From Oopsacas minuta (lineage: Eukaryota; Porifera; Hexactinellida; Lyssacinosida; Leucopsacidae), in the NCBI GenBank assembly GCA_024704765.1, contig JAKMXF010000277.1, positions 1 through 64,000 on the forward strand: DNA of 64,000 nt, read 5' to 3'. Each line of letters starts with the position of its first letter. The stretch's first letter is position 1. Positions 1 to 11,159 of the stretch are shown here, one piece after another. The notes under the pieces were generated by a model. The model saw only the letters and a program-made list of their open reading frames with translations. It ran no database searches and was not told where the DNA came from. The position numbers and the translations under genes are program-made.

Positions 1-475
1 GGGAAGACATTCTCGCTCCTTTCCTTGTTTTCCAAAAAATTCTCACGCCCCCCGGTTCACCCTTTTCAGCTAGAATCCAATCAAACGCCATCCGCCTACA
101 TTCATCTACTTGAAATAACCTTTAAGTCCTCCTCTATGGTTCAGTTCATAACTAATCAAGTCAACACTCCGATCAGCTAGTCAACTAGCACAGAAATCCA
201 CACAGCCGTCCCCTTGGTTCACCCTTTTCAGCTAGAATCCAATCAAAGTCTCGCTCGTCCATATTTGAAACACTTTCGTGTATCTCATACTTCGACGCAT
301 TAACACACATCATCGATTGTCTAGTTATCTAGAATACTGGGAAGACATTCTCGCTCCTTTCCTTGTTTTCCAAAAAATTCTCACGCCCCCCGGTTCACCC
401 TTTTCAGCTAGAATCCAATCAAACGCCATCCGCCTACATTCATCTACTTGAAATAACCTTTAAGTCCTCCTCTAT
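1..475. repeat. 338-bp-period direct repeat
   Basis: Positions 1-137 and 339-475 are the same 137-bp sequence, which begins GGGAAGACATTCTCGCTCC and ends TCCTCCTCTAT. An internal stretch of about 34 bp containing GGTTCACCCTTTTCAGC appears a third time near 213-246. The copies look identical by eye, so the duplication is recent or homogenised. The left end of the window may cut a longer tandem array. No open frame or transposon terminus was recognised. Confidence 0.85.
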
Positions 476-690
476 ACTAGTTATAAGATCATGTTCTTAT
501 AAGAGATGCTGGTTATAACAATTTGTTCTTATTTATGACATGCTGGTTATAAGAATATGTTCTTATACAATACATGCTGGTTACATGAACTTGTTCTTAT
601 ATATGATATGCTGGTTATAAGAACTTGTTCTTATATACGTCATGCTCTTTATAAGAATTTGTTCTTGTATAGATGTGCTCGATCCATGAA
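473..690. repeat. 34-bp tandem array related to a MITE end
   Basis: Five consecutive 34-bp units begin ATGCTGGTTATAAGAA or a close variant and contain TTGTTCTTAT; a degenerate sixth unit precedes them. Each unit has a small internal palindrome (ATAAGAA...TTCTTAT). The same motif forms the terminus of dispersed inverted-repeat elements at 5921-5991 and 39475-39615, so the array probably arose by tandem amplification of a transposon end. Confidence 0.8.
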
Positions 691-1925
691 CACTATGTTC
701 AGTTCTCGACGATGTTCTTATAACCTGCACTAACTGTACCACTTGTTAATTTATTTGATGAATGTTTCATAGTTTAACTATTCCAGCACCCTATGCATTA
801 TATACTCCATAATATTTCAAATATCCAAATCATAATTCTAGGCTCTTTACAATTATAAGAATCAATCAACATACGCAATAATTGTAATTCCAATCACTTC
901 TTCAGCATCTCCAATATTTCTAGGTTCAGTTAGATAGGAATTTATATTTGGAAGTTCTGAGGTGATTGACATTTCGAGAGAACTCTATCAGAAATTTGAG
1001 CAGAGGCGAGGGAATAAATGAGAGAATTCTGTCAGAAAATTAAGCAGAGGTGAGGAAAGAATTGAGAGAATTCTGTTATAAAATTGGGCAGAGGTGGTGA
1101 AGAAATGAGACTAAGACTGTGACACTGCAAGAGAGAAAGAGAATGGGAGCGTGGAGGTGGAAAGAGAATAAAGAGTTGCGATATCTGAGAAAGAAATAGA
1201 AGAAATATACAATTAACAAATATTGCTCGTATTTATACTCTTTTCACTATCGCAGGTGTTGCAGGTGTTGCAAACATTTCAGTTGTTGCAGGTGGTAACT
1301 ACGAAATAATATAGTTTATACTGAACATGTTGTGACACCTGCAGCTCACCAGCTAGTATATATACGATCAGAATTGAACATAATAATTACGTTTTCCTCT
1401 TCTCTTCTCTTTTCTTAATTCGAAACCAGTTGTGAAAGATCCATTAAGTCCCTAGTGCATTCACAGCAGGCATACAAGGCTGAAAGTTTGAAAGATTACC
1501 ACCAAATTATTCATATTTTTTGTATATATTGGTAACTCAAACTGTTGTAACAATGAGAAATTATATTATATATAAACCAGGGCTCTAAACGTGAAAATTA
1601 CGATATAGTACTAAGTAGACCAAGGATCTTGTAGTACATGTAAACAAGAAATCGTGAATTGAGAGGGCTGATAATCGTGATTATTATTGTAACAAAGATC
1701 TTATAATTATAAGAACCAGCGGTAATTCTAGCTGCAATTAAATCATGTAGACTAACTGGGCATATCCAATAAGGTAACATCTACTTGCTGTAATTTATGT
1801 TACTAAAAGTATTGCTTGATGAGGCTTAATTATATAAATTTAATCACAACATTTACATACAATCTACAAACAGTAATTCAAAAGCAATGTCTTTGCTAAT
1901 AATTATTAATCAAGCTGTTTGCACA
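691..1925. other. Gene-free stretch downstream of Rac
   Basis: Apart from the 44-bp tandem repeat and short GCAGGTGTTGCAGGTGTTG repeats near 1255-1302, nothing recognisable is present. Open frames here are short and low in complexity. The right part should hold the 3' untranslated region of the minus-strand Rac gene. Confidence 0.5.
976..1110. repeat. 44-bp tandem repeat, three units
   Basis: Three adjacent 44-bp units start at 976, 1020 and 1064. Each begins GAGAGAAYTCT and contains GCAGAGG. The units differ at several positions, so the array is older than the direct repeat at 1-475. A short run of GCAGGTGTT repeats follows near 1250-1300. Confidence 0.75.
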
Positions 1926-2626
<701 letters not shown>

Positions 2627-3111
2627 TAGTTCTTGCTGTTGAGTTGTAAGGAAGATGAGATAATATAATAATCAATTAGAAATGAGAGTTCAATTTATAG
2701 TAAAGAGCTATGTAAGTATTTTTAGAAGAAATATAAAATCTATAATTAGTTTCAATACATATAAATTGGTATTGAATGCATGGATTAATATGCAAGAACT
2801 AGTTTGGATTACAAAAAGGATGTTTTGCTGACATCGGACACTTTCTAGATAGCCAATACTTCTAGCCGTCTCTCAAACGAATATTGAATAGCCAAGTTAT
2901 TTATAGTTGAGAAAAGAAATCTATATTTAGTTAGACAATTAAATGAACTAAATGAATCATTAATTGCTTATGAATAGTGTCAGATTTCCGCAGGTGTCCT
3001 ACGTATTTGTTAAGCCACTTAAGTGTGCGGTCTAATTGTAAGAGAATTCGATAATTTAATAATTTTGCATGAATCAATTTAAAACACTAAAATTTCTAAT
3101 AAATTCGATTA
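2627..3111. other. Rac upstream region
   Basis: This is the 485-bp gap between the Rac start and the stop of the co-oriented carrier gene. It is AT-rich and presumably holds the Rac promoter and the carrier 3' end. I see no convincing core promoter motif. Confidence 0.4.
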
Positions 3112-4014
3112 CTACATATTTTTAAGAATAATCATAGCACATTCATAAGTGACAAACGTAACAGCTGATGAAGGGATTACCCGCATTAAATGAGCAGACA
3201 TACCTCCGTACAGTCCCCGTCTCCCTTCCTCTCTGAACACAACTCTCAGGGTTTGGAAGAAATGAATATACTTCTTCTTTCTTCCTTCCTCCCTGAGACG
3301 AGTACGTGCTACCTCATGCGGGTAGAAAGACATAGCAGCTATTGATTTAGCTGTAACTGCATACGTCACATAACTCAGAATATTCTCCAAATCTAAACCT
3401 GAAATTTTTTCACGTCTGTGACTAGATCGCGCTTTTAATCGCTCATACACCATAAATACTAAAGCAGTCTCCCCGATACCCACATAACTAGCGGACAGAC
3501 CCCGCATGAATCCCTTAGGCCCTTCAGTCCTTAGGATAGTCTTAATTAAGTTCATCAATCCTCTCCGTCTCATTTTATCAGAAGATATCTGTAGCTTAGT
3601 CTTAAGAACCCAAATAGGATTAGTAATGGTAGTAGCAGTAGAACCGCCAATGAATGCAGATACCATATGCAGCTGATTACTACCAGGAGTTATTACACCA
3701 CTGTTTCCTAACCAGATCTTACTACGCTCGTACATTAAGAAGTAAATAGCTTTAGATGGAGTTATACCTATGAGATGAGGAGCTAATCCTTTGTAGAAAG
3801 CAAAGAATCCTTCTTTCTTGAACATTAACTGCATGTAATGAGCGAGAGCAAAGGTTGGAGCATTAGTATTGGTAGGGGTGAAGTGTACAGATCTGACCTG
3901 AGCAGATTGTAGACGGACTTTAAACACTTCGATAGGACAAGTGATGAAAGCCGCAGCCGAGCCTGCCATAGCTCCAGCAGTGAATTGCATTAGAGCCAAT
4001 TTATCAAATGCCAT
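3112..4014 (-). CDS. SLC25A36: Mitochondrial carrier, SLC25A33/36-like
   Basis: A single exon encodes 300 residues, the usual size of a mitochondrial solute carrier. Three carrier repeats are visible, each with the family motif: CPIEVFKVRLQ near residue 26, NPIWVLKTKLQ near 133, and YPHEVARTRLREEG near 232. The PIW variant in repeat 2 and the YPHEVxRTRLREEG motif in repeat 3 are typical of the pyrimidine nucleotide carriers SLC25A33/SLC25A36 (yeast Rim2). These exchange pyrimidine nucleotides across the inner mitochondrial membrane and support mtDNA and RNA synthesis. GFxRGLSASYVGIGET also fits that family. There is no N-terminal targeting extension, as is normal for carriers. A33 and A36 cannot be told apart here, and both may have arisen after this lineage split off. 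Confidence 0.88.
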   Translation of the reverse strand: MAFDKLALMQFTAGAMAGSAAAFITCPIEVFKVRLQSAQVRSVHFTPTNTNAPTFALAHYMQLMFKKEGFFAFYKGLAPHLIGITPSKAIYFLMYERSKIWLGNSGVITPGSNQLHMVSAFIGGSTATTITNPIWVLKTKLQISSDKMRRRGLMNLIKTILRTEGPKGFMRGLSASYVGIGETALVFMVYERLKARSSHRREKISGLDLENILSYVTYAVTAKSIAAMSFYPHEVARTRLREEGRKKKYIHFFQTLRVVFREEGRRGLYGGMSAHLMRVIPSSAVTFVTYECAMIILKNM

Positions 4015-4088
4015 AACTAATTTGTATAAGAATATAAAATATATAATAATTACGTCATCGGTAAACTAGTTAATATTATTTAAATCGA

Positions 4089-5739
4089 TTAATTTGTAAG
4101 ATAAACAGCTTTGAAAAGTTGTCTAAAGTTCTTAGCTAACTCAGTCTCTTCCTGTTTAGAAATAATACATTTCTTCCAATCAATATTATCAGGTTGATTC
4201 AGTATTCTCTCATCACATATAATACATCTAGCGAAGTGTATATCAAATCTCTTCCTAATGTGATGTAGTAGAGAACTGCCATCAGAGAATTCTATATGTA
4301 AATACGGGTAACCAGGTCCTACCACATCAGCTAGTATCGTGTTAGCTGTAAGCAGGTTAAACTCGAACCCAGCATCCTTACAGTACTCTACACACACAGA
4401 TCTGAGTATATCTACTGACAAATGTTCAGGGACTGGTATAGCTTGTATCTGTAGGTGATTAGATTTGAAGTTACGCTCGTATAATATAATACCAAATCCT
4501 TTAGACTTGAAGTATGCCTTAAGCATGAATTTGTATTTAATCAGCTCCTCCATAACATCGCTGGGAGCTTCATTAACAGCAGCTATATGACTGATAGGTA
4601 GAATAAGAACGTGATCCCTGTGTAGTCCTCCCTTAGCAAGAGCTAGATAGGTTAGGGTCTGTATGTGTACTACCAGGTGCTTCTCTACATCAGGACTAGA
4701 TAGACAGAACCAGCAGGAATCTATGACGTCATGCTTAAACTTGTGTTTACTATCGACTGGAGATGTCTGTCTAGATCTCTTACTATCTGTATTCATATCT
4801 TCTCTATTGCTTCTTTTACGAGTCTTTTCAAAAAAAAAGCTCTGTTCTTCTTCCTGGAACTCACTGCCTGTTTGTAGGTCTGTATACGGACTATCTGTAG
4901 TACCTATAATACAAATAATATATTAATGTCCTAGAATATTATAATACAAAATACTAACCTATAGGTTGTGTTAACAGAACAAGAGGGTGAATAGCTGTGA
5001 TCGGTTCTGTGTTAAATGCGTATAAAGCTTTATTCTGTTTGTCTGGATTACCAAAGTTGGCAAGAGCTATGAACCTGGTTACGTGGGTAGATCTCTCAGA
5101 TAGTATAGTATGATTCCTATATGGTGATCTTTCTAGGAACCTATTTTGTAATGCAGCAAAATGGTACCTCGGTTTAAGAGCTAAACAGGCTAAACTGATC
5201 GGATATGATCCTATAGAAGTATCTACAGAAGAGCCTGTTAGGTTTAATACTTGACTCGGCCATTCAGAAGTTAAAAACAGATCAACTCCAGTAATACCTT
5301 CCTTCCTGCAGTATCCCAGTAAATAGTTAAGTTCCATTTCTGTAAAGTAACAACTCTGTTCACGACTCATATTCCTGAATTCTGTAGCCTTGTATACTCC
5401 ACTCAAATAAGCTATTCTCAATCCATTAGCAGCTTTATACACACCGTGAGTACCCAAGTAAATAAGGTTAGGACATATCTCCGTACCTGTAGCTGTGAAT
5501 TTAGAATAACTGCTGGTCCCTTTAGGATCATTTGGCCCGAGTATAAAGGTTGGTATTTGTATCTGGGATTTGCCTGACAAATAAGACTCAAATTCTGTAT
5601 CTTTATCATCATTTCCTGAGAAGAATGAACCAACACAGAATAGCATATCAAATGAACCAGATTTCTTCTCAATATTCTTAATTTTAGTCAGCAAAGATTG
5701 CAAATTTCCGAGTAAATCTCCACACACAAGAATCTTCAT
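4089..5739 (-). CDS. CWF19L1: CWF19-like protein 1
   Basis: Two exons (5739-4959 and 4903-4089) give 531 residues, close to the vertebrate protein. The N-terminal half is a metallophosphatase-like fold starting MKILVCGDLLGN with LFCVGSFF and TFILGPNDP motifs. The C-terminal half carries the CwfJ C1 domain (CWFCLSSP near 320, then HIT-like GGLHRDHVLILPISH) and the CwfJ C2 domain up to the end. Family members are homologues of yeast Drn1/Cwf19, which act with the lariat debranching enzyme and late spliceosomes. The intron falls in the linker between the two halves, which is lysine- and serine-rich and looks disordered. The next gene upstream, RBM42, also encodes an RNA-processing factor. Confidence 0.94.
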
Positions 5740-5920
5740 TGCGGCTAAGAATCAAAGGAATTACAGAATATCAATTCATTCATAACAATCAGCTGGTAGA
5801 CATAAGCGGGTCTATTTTATAAATGAACCAAATGCATTAAAATATTATTTCATATTTTTGATGTTGTACTGAAGCTAATAATAATAATTAAGGGTGTACA
5901 TGTATAACATACAATTTCGC

Positions 5921-5991
5921 TACAGTAGATGCCGGTTATAACAACCTCTTAGGAGTGGCAGTACATGTCCTTATAACCGGTATCTACTGTA
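5921..5991. repeat. Palindromic MITE (CAGTAGATRCCGGTTATAA family)
   Basis: The ends are near-perfect inverted repeats: TACAGTAGATGCCGGTTATA at the left and the complement of TACAGTAGATACCGGTTATAA at the right. The pattern TA-CAGT...ACTG-TA fits a pogo/Tc1-like MITE with a TA target duplication. It lies between CWF19L1 and RBM42. Longer relatives occur at 16580-16676 and 39475-39615. Confidence 0.8.
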
Positions 5992-6053
5992 AATAGCAAA
6001 ATCATTGTAAGTCACTACCAATTAATTAAGTGTGAATATATATATTTAATATG

Positions 6054-7101
6054 TCATCTAAGTCCTAGTTTCTTCTTCTCAACAGTTTTCTTTTTTACCA
6101 TTTCTAAACTACGATCTTTCCAGATACTCTTCCTTAACTTAACCGGTCTATTTCCTATATATCTACCATTAACTTCCTTCAGGGCTGACAGGAAATCTTT
6201 GGGATCTTTGAAAGAAGCAAATCCATAACCTTTACTTTTGTGAGATCTCTTATCTCTAATAACTTTAACTTTCTGCAGAGATTTGTACGGACTAAAAGCT
6301 CTCAATAAAGTATCGTCATTAACCTCATTGCCGAGATCCCCACAGAATATCCTGTAGTCATCAGGATCCCAATCCTCCATACTATTGTCTAGCCAGATCT
6401 GTCCTGCAGCTGATCGTAATAGTTTCTTCTTCCTCTTATCGAGTGTTTTACGTTTAGGCGTCTTCTTAGGAACAGAACTGCTAGCTTCCTCAGATTTATC
6501 TATAATAATAAAGTTCAGTTATAACAAAGCTCAAGGGACCGCAAAAAATACTTAAAATATATCTGTGTTCTATATAACGGGAGTTGATTGTATATTAAAT
6601 GAGTTACTTCTAACCTGTCTTATCATCCTTATGATTATTAATATTAGCCTGTACAGCTGTAGGAATGAATGGAGGAGGTTTATGTACAGTTAGTAATGGT
6701 ATTATAGTCTGAGTAGGTATACAGAATGACGTCATAGGAATTGGTTGAGGAGGCAAGTAAGGCTGTTTTACCTATAAACAGTACAATATAAAGTACACCC
6801 ATATATGGTAATATTATATACTTACAGGCTGTGTATAAAGTTGTGCTTGTAATGATGGAGGAGGTGATGGTGTGGGATGTAACAGTGCGCTATCAATGGC
6901 AACGGGCTGTTGGAATGTCTGTATATTCCCAGGCAGTAAGGGACGGAATTGAGAAGGATCTGGTATAGCTACATTAGGGTATATGGGAGGGGGAGGGAGG
7001 AGGTTGAAATGATCAGGGGGAGGACCGGGAGGCTTGTCTAGTCCTGATAATATCTCTTCTTCGAAACGATGCAATTCCTTCTCAAGGCGATCTCTGTTCA
7101 T
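6054..7101 (-). CDS. RBM42: RNA-binding protein 42
   Basis: Three exons (7101-6826, 6771-6615, 6499-6054) join in phase to 292 residues. The N-terminus has a short acidic helix (RLEKELHRFEEEI) and a long proline-rich stretch (PPGPPPDHFNLLPPPP). A basic segment follows (KRKTLDKRKKKLLRSAAGQIW), then one RRM. The RRM shows RNP2 IFCGDL and RNP1 KGYGFASF, preceded by WDPDDYR and followed by RPVKLRKSIWKDR; the extreme C-terminus is KKKLGLR. This layout and the flanking motifs match RBM42, which binds hnRNP K and spliceosomal and stress-granule RNAs. It is shorter than the vertebrate protein, mostly in the proline-rich region. Confidence 0.94.
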
Positions 7102-7225
7102 TGATAACTAATGAATTGAAAAATAGAATAATAATAATAATAATAATAATATAGTTAGCTATTTCTGTAGAAATGATCTGTTCTAATCCCAAGTTAATGA
7201 ACAGCAAAACTTTATAGAAATCGAT

Positions 7226-9796
7226 TTAATAAACAAAAGGTTTATCACTAACAGCAGCAAATACATCACCAGCTTTCTGTTTAAGCTGTACATATCCTTT
7301 CCTGTCGCCTGTCAAACTCTTGACAAGTGCTTTAAGATTATACAACTGAGCTAAATCAGGTATATCTTCTACAGGGAGATTTTTGCTTAAGTTCTCAGCC
7401 ATATGAATCATCTTAGCAGCATAGCTTAATGCACCTAATGATATGTATACATGAGATAGCTCTATCATAGAGCTAAACACTAATCCCTGTAGTTGTAGCT
7501 GCTGTGTAGGAGAGCACTGAGCTCCTGCTATATTCAATACAGCTACAGATCCCTCAAGACAATGTTTACTCAATTCCATTTGTTTATTATAAGACAGCTC
7601 TACTCCATATCTATACAGCAGTTTAGCATGCTCCATTTGCTGCACAGGGCTTAGCTTAGTCATAGCTCTCTCGTATAGATTAGCAGCTTGCTGGTAGTAA
7701 CTATGACCATTAGTAGTCTCTCCTAATAACAGATAAGCTCTGCCTAGCTGCGAATAAGTATTAGCTAGCTCTACTAGAGGAGTAGACTGGTTAGATTCCT
7801 GTATAGAAGCTATCTCTCTGAGTGTAGCAACAACAGATCCTGGAGTATCATACAGCTTCTGTTTAGCTGCTCTGAACCTTAGACCTGCTACTCTATCTGC
7901 TAGCAATATAGAGTTATTCATAGCTAGTAAGTAATCACCGTGATTGGATAAGAGACGAGACTTTATTACGTCACACCCGTGAGATATTTCGCAATCTTTC
8001 TCATAATCTCTAGCCAATGATTGCATAACTCTATGTAGATATGATAGCTTATGTAGCTGCTTAGGATCTGCAATAGAAATATTCGTATTAATACCAGGAA
8101 GGGAAGATCTGTACTTCTGTAAATGTAGAGCTGGATTAAATGTAGAAAGTTTACTGAGTAGAGAAGAGGTGTGTAGTGTCTTACCTCGCGAAACTTCTAT
8201 CTGTTCCATCTGCGGAATTGTCTTAAGTTCAAACAAATCAGCCGCTAGACTGTGTATCTCCTCGCTGCGAAATTTCACACCTTGGAACCCATTAGATAGA
8301 TCATTTTCCCATCGAAATAATGGAGACTCTTTGAGTATTTGAAGAGCCAAAGGACATTCGAATTTAAATACTTTAGGCTTTCTAATATTATTCATTAATT
8401 CAATCATTTGCTTTCTCTTCTTCCAAGTATGCTTAACAAACTCCCAATACCCCATATCAGTTTCTGGAACATCTGGAATTGATATTTGAGATTCCTTTAT
8501 ATAAGATATTGCTGTGTTAGCTCTTAGCTGTTCTTCTAACTCAAGTAAGGGTGTATGCAGATACGATATTAATGTGCTTACAGGTAATACGTGTGTAGGA
8601 CTTAATTTGGCTAGTAAATCTACAGAATGCTGAGATACACGTGTAGAATTAATCACCAAAACAAGTTCTATTAGTTGTAACTGAGTGAGTGGAGGAAATG
8701 AAGAGATTCTTAGGTTGTCTACGTCGCACTTCAATTCCTGTGGGAGTTGTTGTTGTAGCGAATTAGTAATTGACTGTAAATTTACAGAATTTGTAGGATT
8801 ATCAAATGACAATTTGCCTGATAATCTTTTCAATAAACTTAATGAATGACAAATCAATGAAAATACTTGGAAATTCTTTGTAATGCAATTGAATGTTTCT
8901 GCAATTATTCTACTATCTTTATCATCAAAACCAAATCCTTGAATCCAATTTTCCAACCTTTCTGCCTCCAACTTTGTTCTATTCAGATTAATTTCTAAAT
9001 TTACTTTAGTGTCCAGAGACTGTCTTGAAGTAACGACGAGTAGAGACGGGATTTTCCAGAATTTATTGGATATTATTGCTTGATAATCCTGCAAACTATC
9101 AACATTATCCAATATACAAATAACCTGTTTCTTCCTGACAGAATCATTAATACTAGATAACAGAGCTCCTATCTGCTCATCAGTATAATCGCGGTAATTA
9201 ACAGATATTTCAGAGCTGGGTACTTGCAATAACGACGCACATTTCAGGAAAGATTCAAACATACTCTCTTTACCACTCATGTCTATAGTCATGACGTAAT
9301 AATTCGGTTTATATAGCTTACGTATAAAACTGTTATCTCTATCTTTACTAAGAAGTTCCTCTACAAATTGTCTAGCTAGCTCTGTCTTACCGCTTCCTCT
9401 CTCACCTACAATTGATACAATACGACCTGTAGTATACTTGCTACTTCCTGTCTCATTATTTAGCAATATTAACTGCTCATTCAATCTATACAGACTATGT
9501 AAGGGTGTTACAGGCAAGCAATTGAATGCATTTACACTCTTAGACTTTGCTCCTTTCTTTTTCTTCTGAGCCCATTCCACAACACTAGCTACACTAACTA
9601 CCAATACACAGACTAACAGGGCTATCTGTGTGAAGGGATTATCGTCCCAGAACTTCTTAGCACGTTTCGCTAAAGAAGGCTTATTCGTAATTAATATTTG
9701 AATATTCTGACTGAATTGAACTCTACGTAACTTTATAATAGCAGAATTCCTATAGAGAGGTAATGCTATGCGAAATTGTGCTAAGAATCTAATCAT
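7226..9796 (-). CDS. Membrane-anchored NB-ARC/TPR STAND ATPase
   Basis: A single exon encodes 856 residues from the first in-frame ATG; an upstream coding exon is possible but none is visible. The N-terminal ~50 residues are rich in Arg/Lys and hydrophobics with no acidic residue until WDD, which resembles a mitochondrial presequence. One hydrophobic segment follows (about 55-77, IALLVCVLVVSVASVV), then a KKKKGAKSK stop-transfer patch. The NTPase core has Walker A GERGSGKTEL near 131, Walker B VICILDNVD near 225 and an NB-ARC-like LLVVTSRQ near 252. A winged-helix-like middle region follows. The C-terminal ~200 residues are helical and TPR-like (YSQLGRAYLLLG, LYRYGVELSYNKQ, LSHVYISLGALSYA). 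NB-ARC proteins are usually soluble assembly switches for immunity or cell death. An N-terminal single-pass anchor with no CARD, DEATH, PYRIN or TIR domain is unusual. No named orthologue is recognised. Confidence 0.85.
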   Translation of the reverse strand: MIRFLAQFRIALPLYRNSAIIKLRRVQFSQNIQILITNKPSLAKRAKKFWDDNPFTQIALLVCVLVVSVASVVEWAQKKKKGAKSKSVNAFNCLPVTPLHSLYRLNEQLILLNNETGSSKYTTGRIVSIVGERGSGKTELARQFVEELLSKDRDNSFIRKLYKPNYYVMTIDMSGKESMFESFLKCASLLQVPSSEISVNYRDYTDEQIGALLSSINDSVRKKQVICILDNVDSLQDYQAIISNKFWKIPSLLVVTSRQSLDTKVNLEINLNRTKLEAERLENWIQGFGFDDKDSRIIAETFNCITKNFQVFSLICHSLSLLKRLSGKLSFDNPTNSVNLQSITNSLQQQLPQELKCDVDNLRISSFPPLTQLQLIELVLVINSTRVSQHSVDLLAKLSPTHVLPVSTLISYLHTPLLELEEQLRANTAISYIKESQISIPDVPETDMGYWEFVKHTWKKRKQMIELMNNIRKPKVFKFECPLALQILKESPLFRWENDLSNGFQGVKFRSEEIHSLAADLFELKTIPQMEQIEVSRGKTLHTSSLLSKLSTFNPALHLQKYRSSLPGINTNISIADPKQLHKLSYLHRVMQSLARDYEKDCEISHGCDVIKSRLLSNHGDYLLAMNNSILLADRVAGLRFRAAKQKLYDTPGSVVATLREIASIQESNQSTPLVELANTYSQLGRAYLLLGETTNGHSYYQQAANLYERAMTKLSPVQQMEHAKLLYRYGVELSYNKQMELSKHCLEGSVAVLNIAGAQCSPTQQLQLQGLVFSSMIELSHVYISLGALSYAAKMIHMAENLSKNLPVEDIPDLAQLYNLKALVKSLTGDRKGYVQLKQKAGDVFAAVSDKPFVY

Positions 9797-9942
9797 CTGT
9801 GTAAACACATAAAAATTTAATAACAGAAATAAAAATTTAAAAAAGTATAAACAACAAATCTGGATGAAATAGAAGTAACAAAAGTCATAATAAATGATAG
9901 GATTTGACTATCTTCTATTATATAGAATACAGTCTATTTCAT

Positions 9943-11050
9943 TCAAACAGATCCGTACTGAAAAGTTGTAGGGAAAGTGTTTGCGGCAAGGGGAGTGCAC
10001 ATCCTCAAATGGAATATCTCTCCTGATTCGACATTGTATTCGAAGAGTTTCTTAGAGGTCTCTGCTTGAATATTTTTCACGATCAAATCAAATTGACTAG
10101 TAGGTACGTGTAATTTGTTACTGACTAGCAGTTTAACCATCTCTATCGTGTCTCGAGATTCAACGTCAAATTGACTCTTCATTCCTGAATGAATAAACAC
10201 ACATAGATAGTATTTTATAAATGAACCACATGCATGAAAGTATTGTCTCAAAAATTTGATGTTATATTGAATCTAAGAACAAAAATTATTGGTGTATAAC
10301 TAGTATTTCTCAAGTAGACTATCAATTCTAGTTATCTCGAATTGTACAAATATGGTTCCAACCGTCAAAGTAACATATACTTCATCGAATAAATCGGAGT
10401 AATTATCGCGGCCTCACGAGATTCGATATTTCGGGAGTTGACTGTACTTACCAGAAGGATTAATTACGATAATAGGAAAGCTTCCCACATGACATATTTC
10501 CAGTCTTATAACCTCTCCCTCTCCTATTTGACACTCAGCTACTCTCTTATCATCATTAAGCAGATTCTCTCCGTGACGTAATAGCTGTTTCTCTACGGTT
10601 ATAGCAGTCTGTTCATGAATCCATTCTTTTATGAATCGGATCTTAGTAGCCGGCGTAACTTCTATCGGGAGTCTACTCTCCTTATCAAGTTGTATAAGAA
10701 TAACATACGTTACAACTGCACGTACTTCTAGATCCATTTTATCCTTGTTACATATTCCGTATTCTAGCAAAGTTGCTGCATCCGCCAGTTCTATTCCTTT
10801 CCATTTAATAACCTAAGTAAATAAATATTAAATATACAGTGTAAGGCATACTGTTTGTGGAGGTTACACTGTAATAGCTAATGTATTAACTAACCAATTC
10901 TCCAACTCTAAGATGCTTATACTTATCAGCTAAATGGTATTTCAGCTCTAACACTGTAGTTATACGCATTAGATTCTGCACGTTAATCATTCTAGGAGTT
11001 TTCTTTTCTGTTCCGCTTGTAAAAGATATTTTTATTTCTATTACTTTCAT
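9943..11050 (-). CDS. Triple ubiquitin-like-fold protein
   Basis: Three exons (11050-10895, 10812-10452, 10184-9943) join in phase to 252 residues. The sequence reads as three consecutive ubiquitin-like folds. The first starts MKVIEIKISF with KYKHLRVGELVIKWKGIELADAATL at its end. The second (about 85-172) has IRFIKEWIHEQTAI, QLLRHGENLLNDDK and GEVIRLEI, which match the helix, the LxxxGxxLxDD turn and the last strand of ubiquitin. The third, shorter fold (about 174-240) has MVKLLVSNKLHV and GEIFHLRM. No C-terminal di-glycine is present (end YGSV), so it is probably an adaptor, not a conjugated modifier. Sequence continues open upstream of the chosen ATG to an acceptor-like site at 11112, so a 5' exon, coding or not, probably exists. 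No family name is recognised. Confidence 0.72.
10315..10446 (-). repeat. pogo-like MITE, family 1, beside a splice donor
   Basis: On the minus strand this begins TACAGTCAACTCCCGAAAT and includes GGAACCATATTTGTACAATT. It belongs to the most abundant repeat family of the window. It starts only about six bases inside the intron after exon 2 of the ubiquitin-like gene, so it was inserted next to the donor without destroying it. Confidence 0.8.
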
Positions 11051-11159
11051 AGCTTCTGTAGGAGAGTAGTTAAGATGTGCTGTGTTCTTTGTTACAGTAG
11101 ATACACCTAACAATTATAATTAATCTGTAATACATCGTAAACAAAATTCTCATTTTCAG

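Noticed and set aside
1598-1780. Short minus-strand open frame in the Rac downstream region
   Set aside because: Sixty low-complexity residues with no splice context, in AT-rich non-coding sequence.
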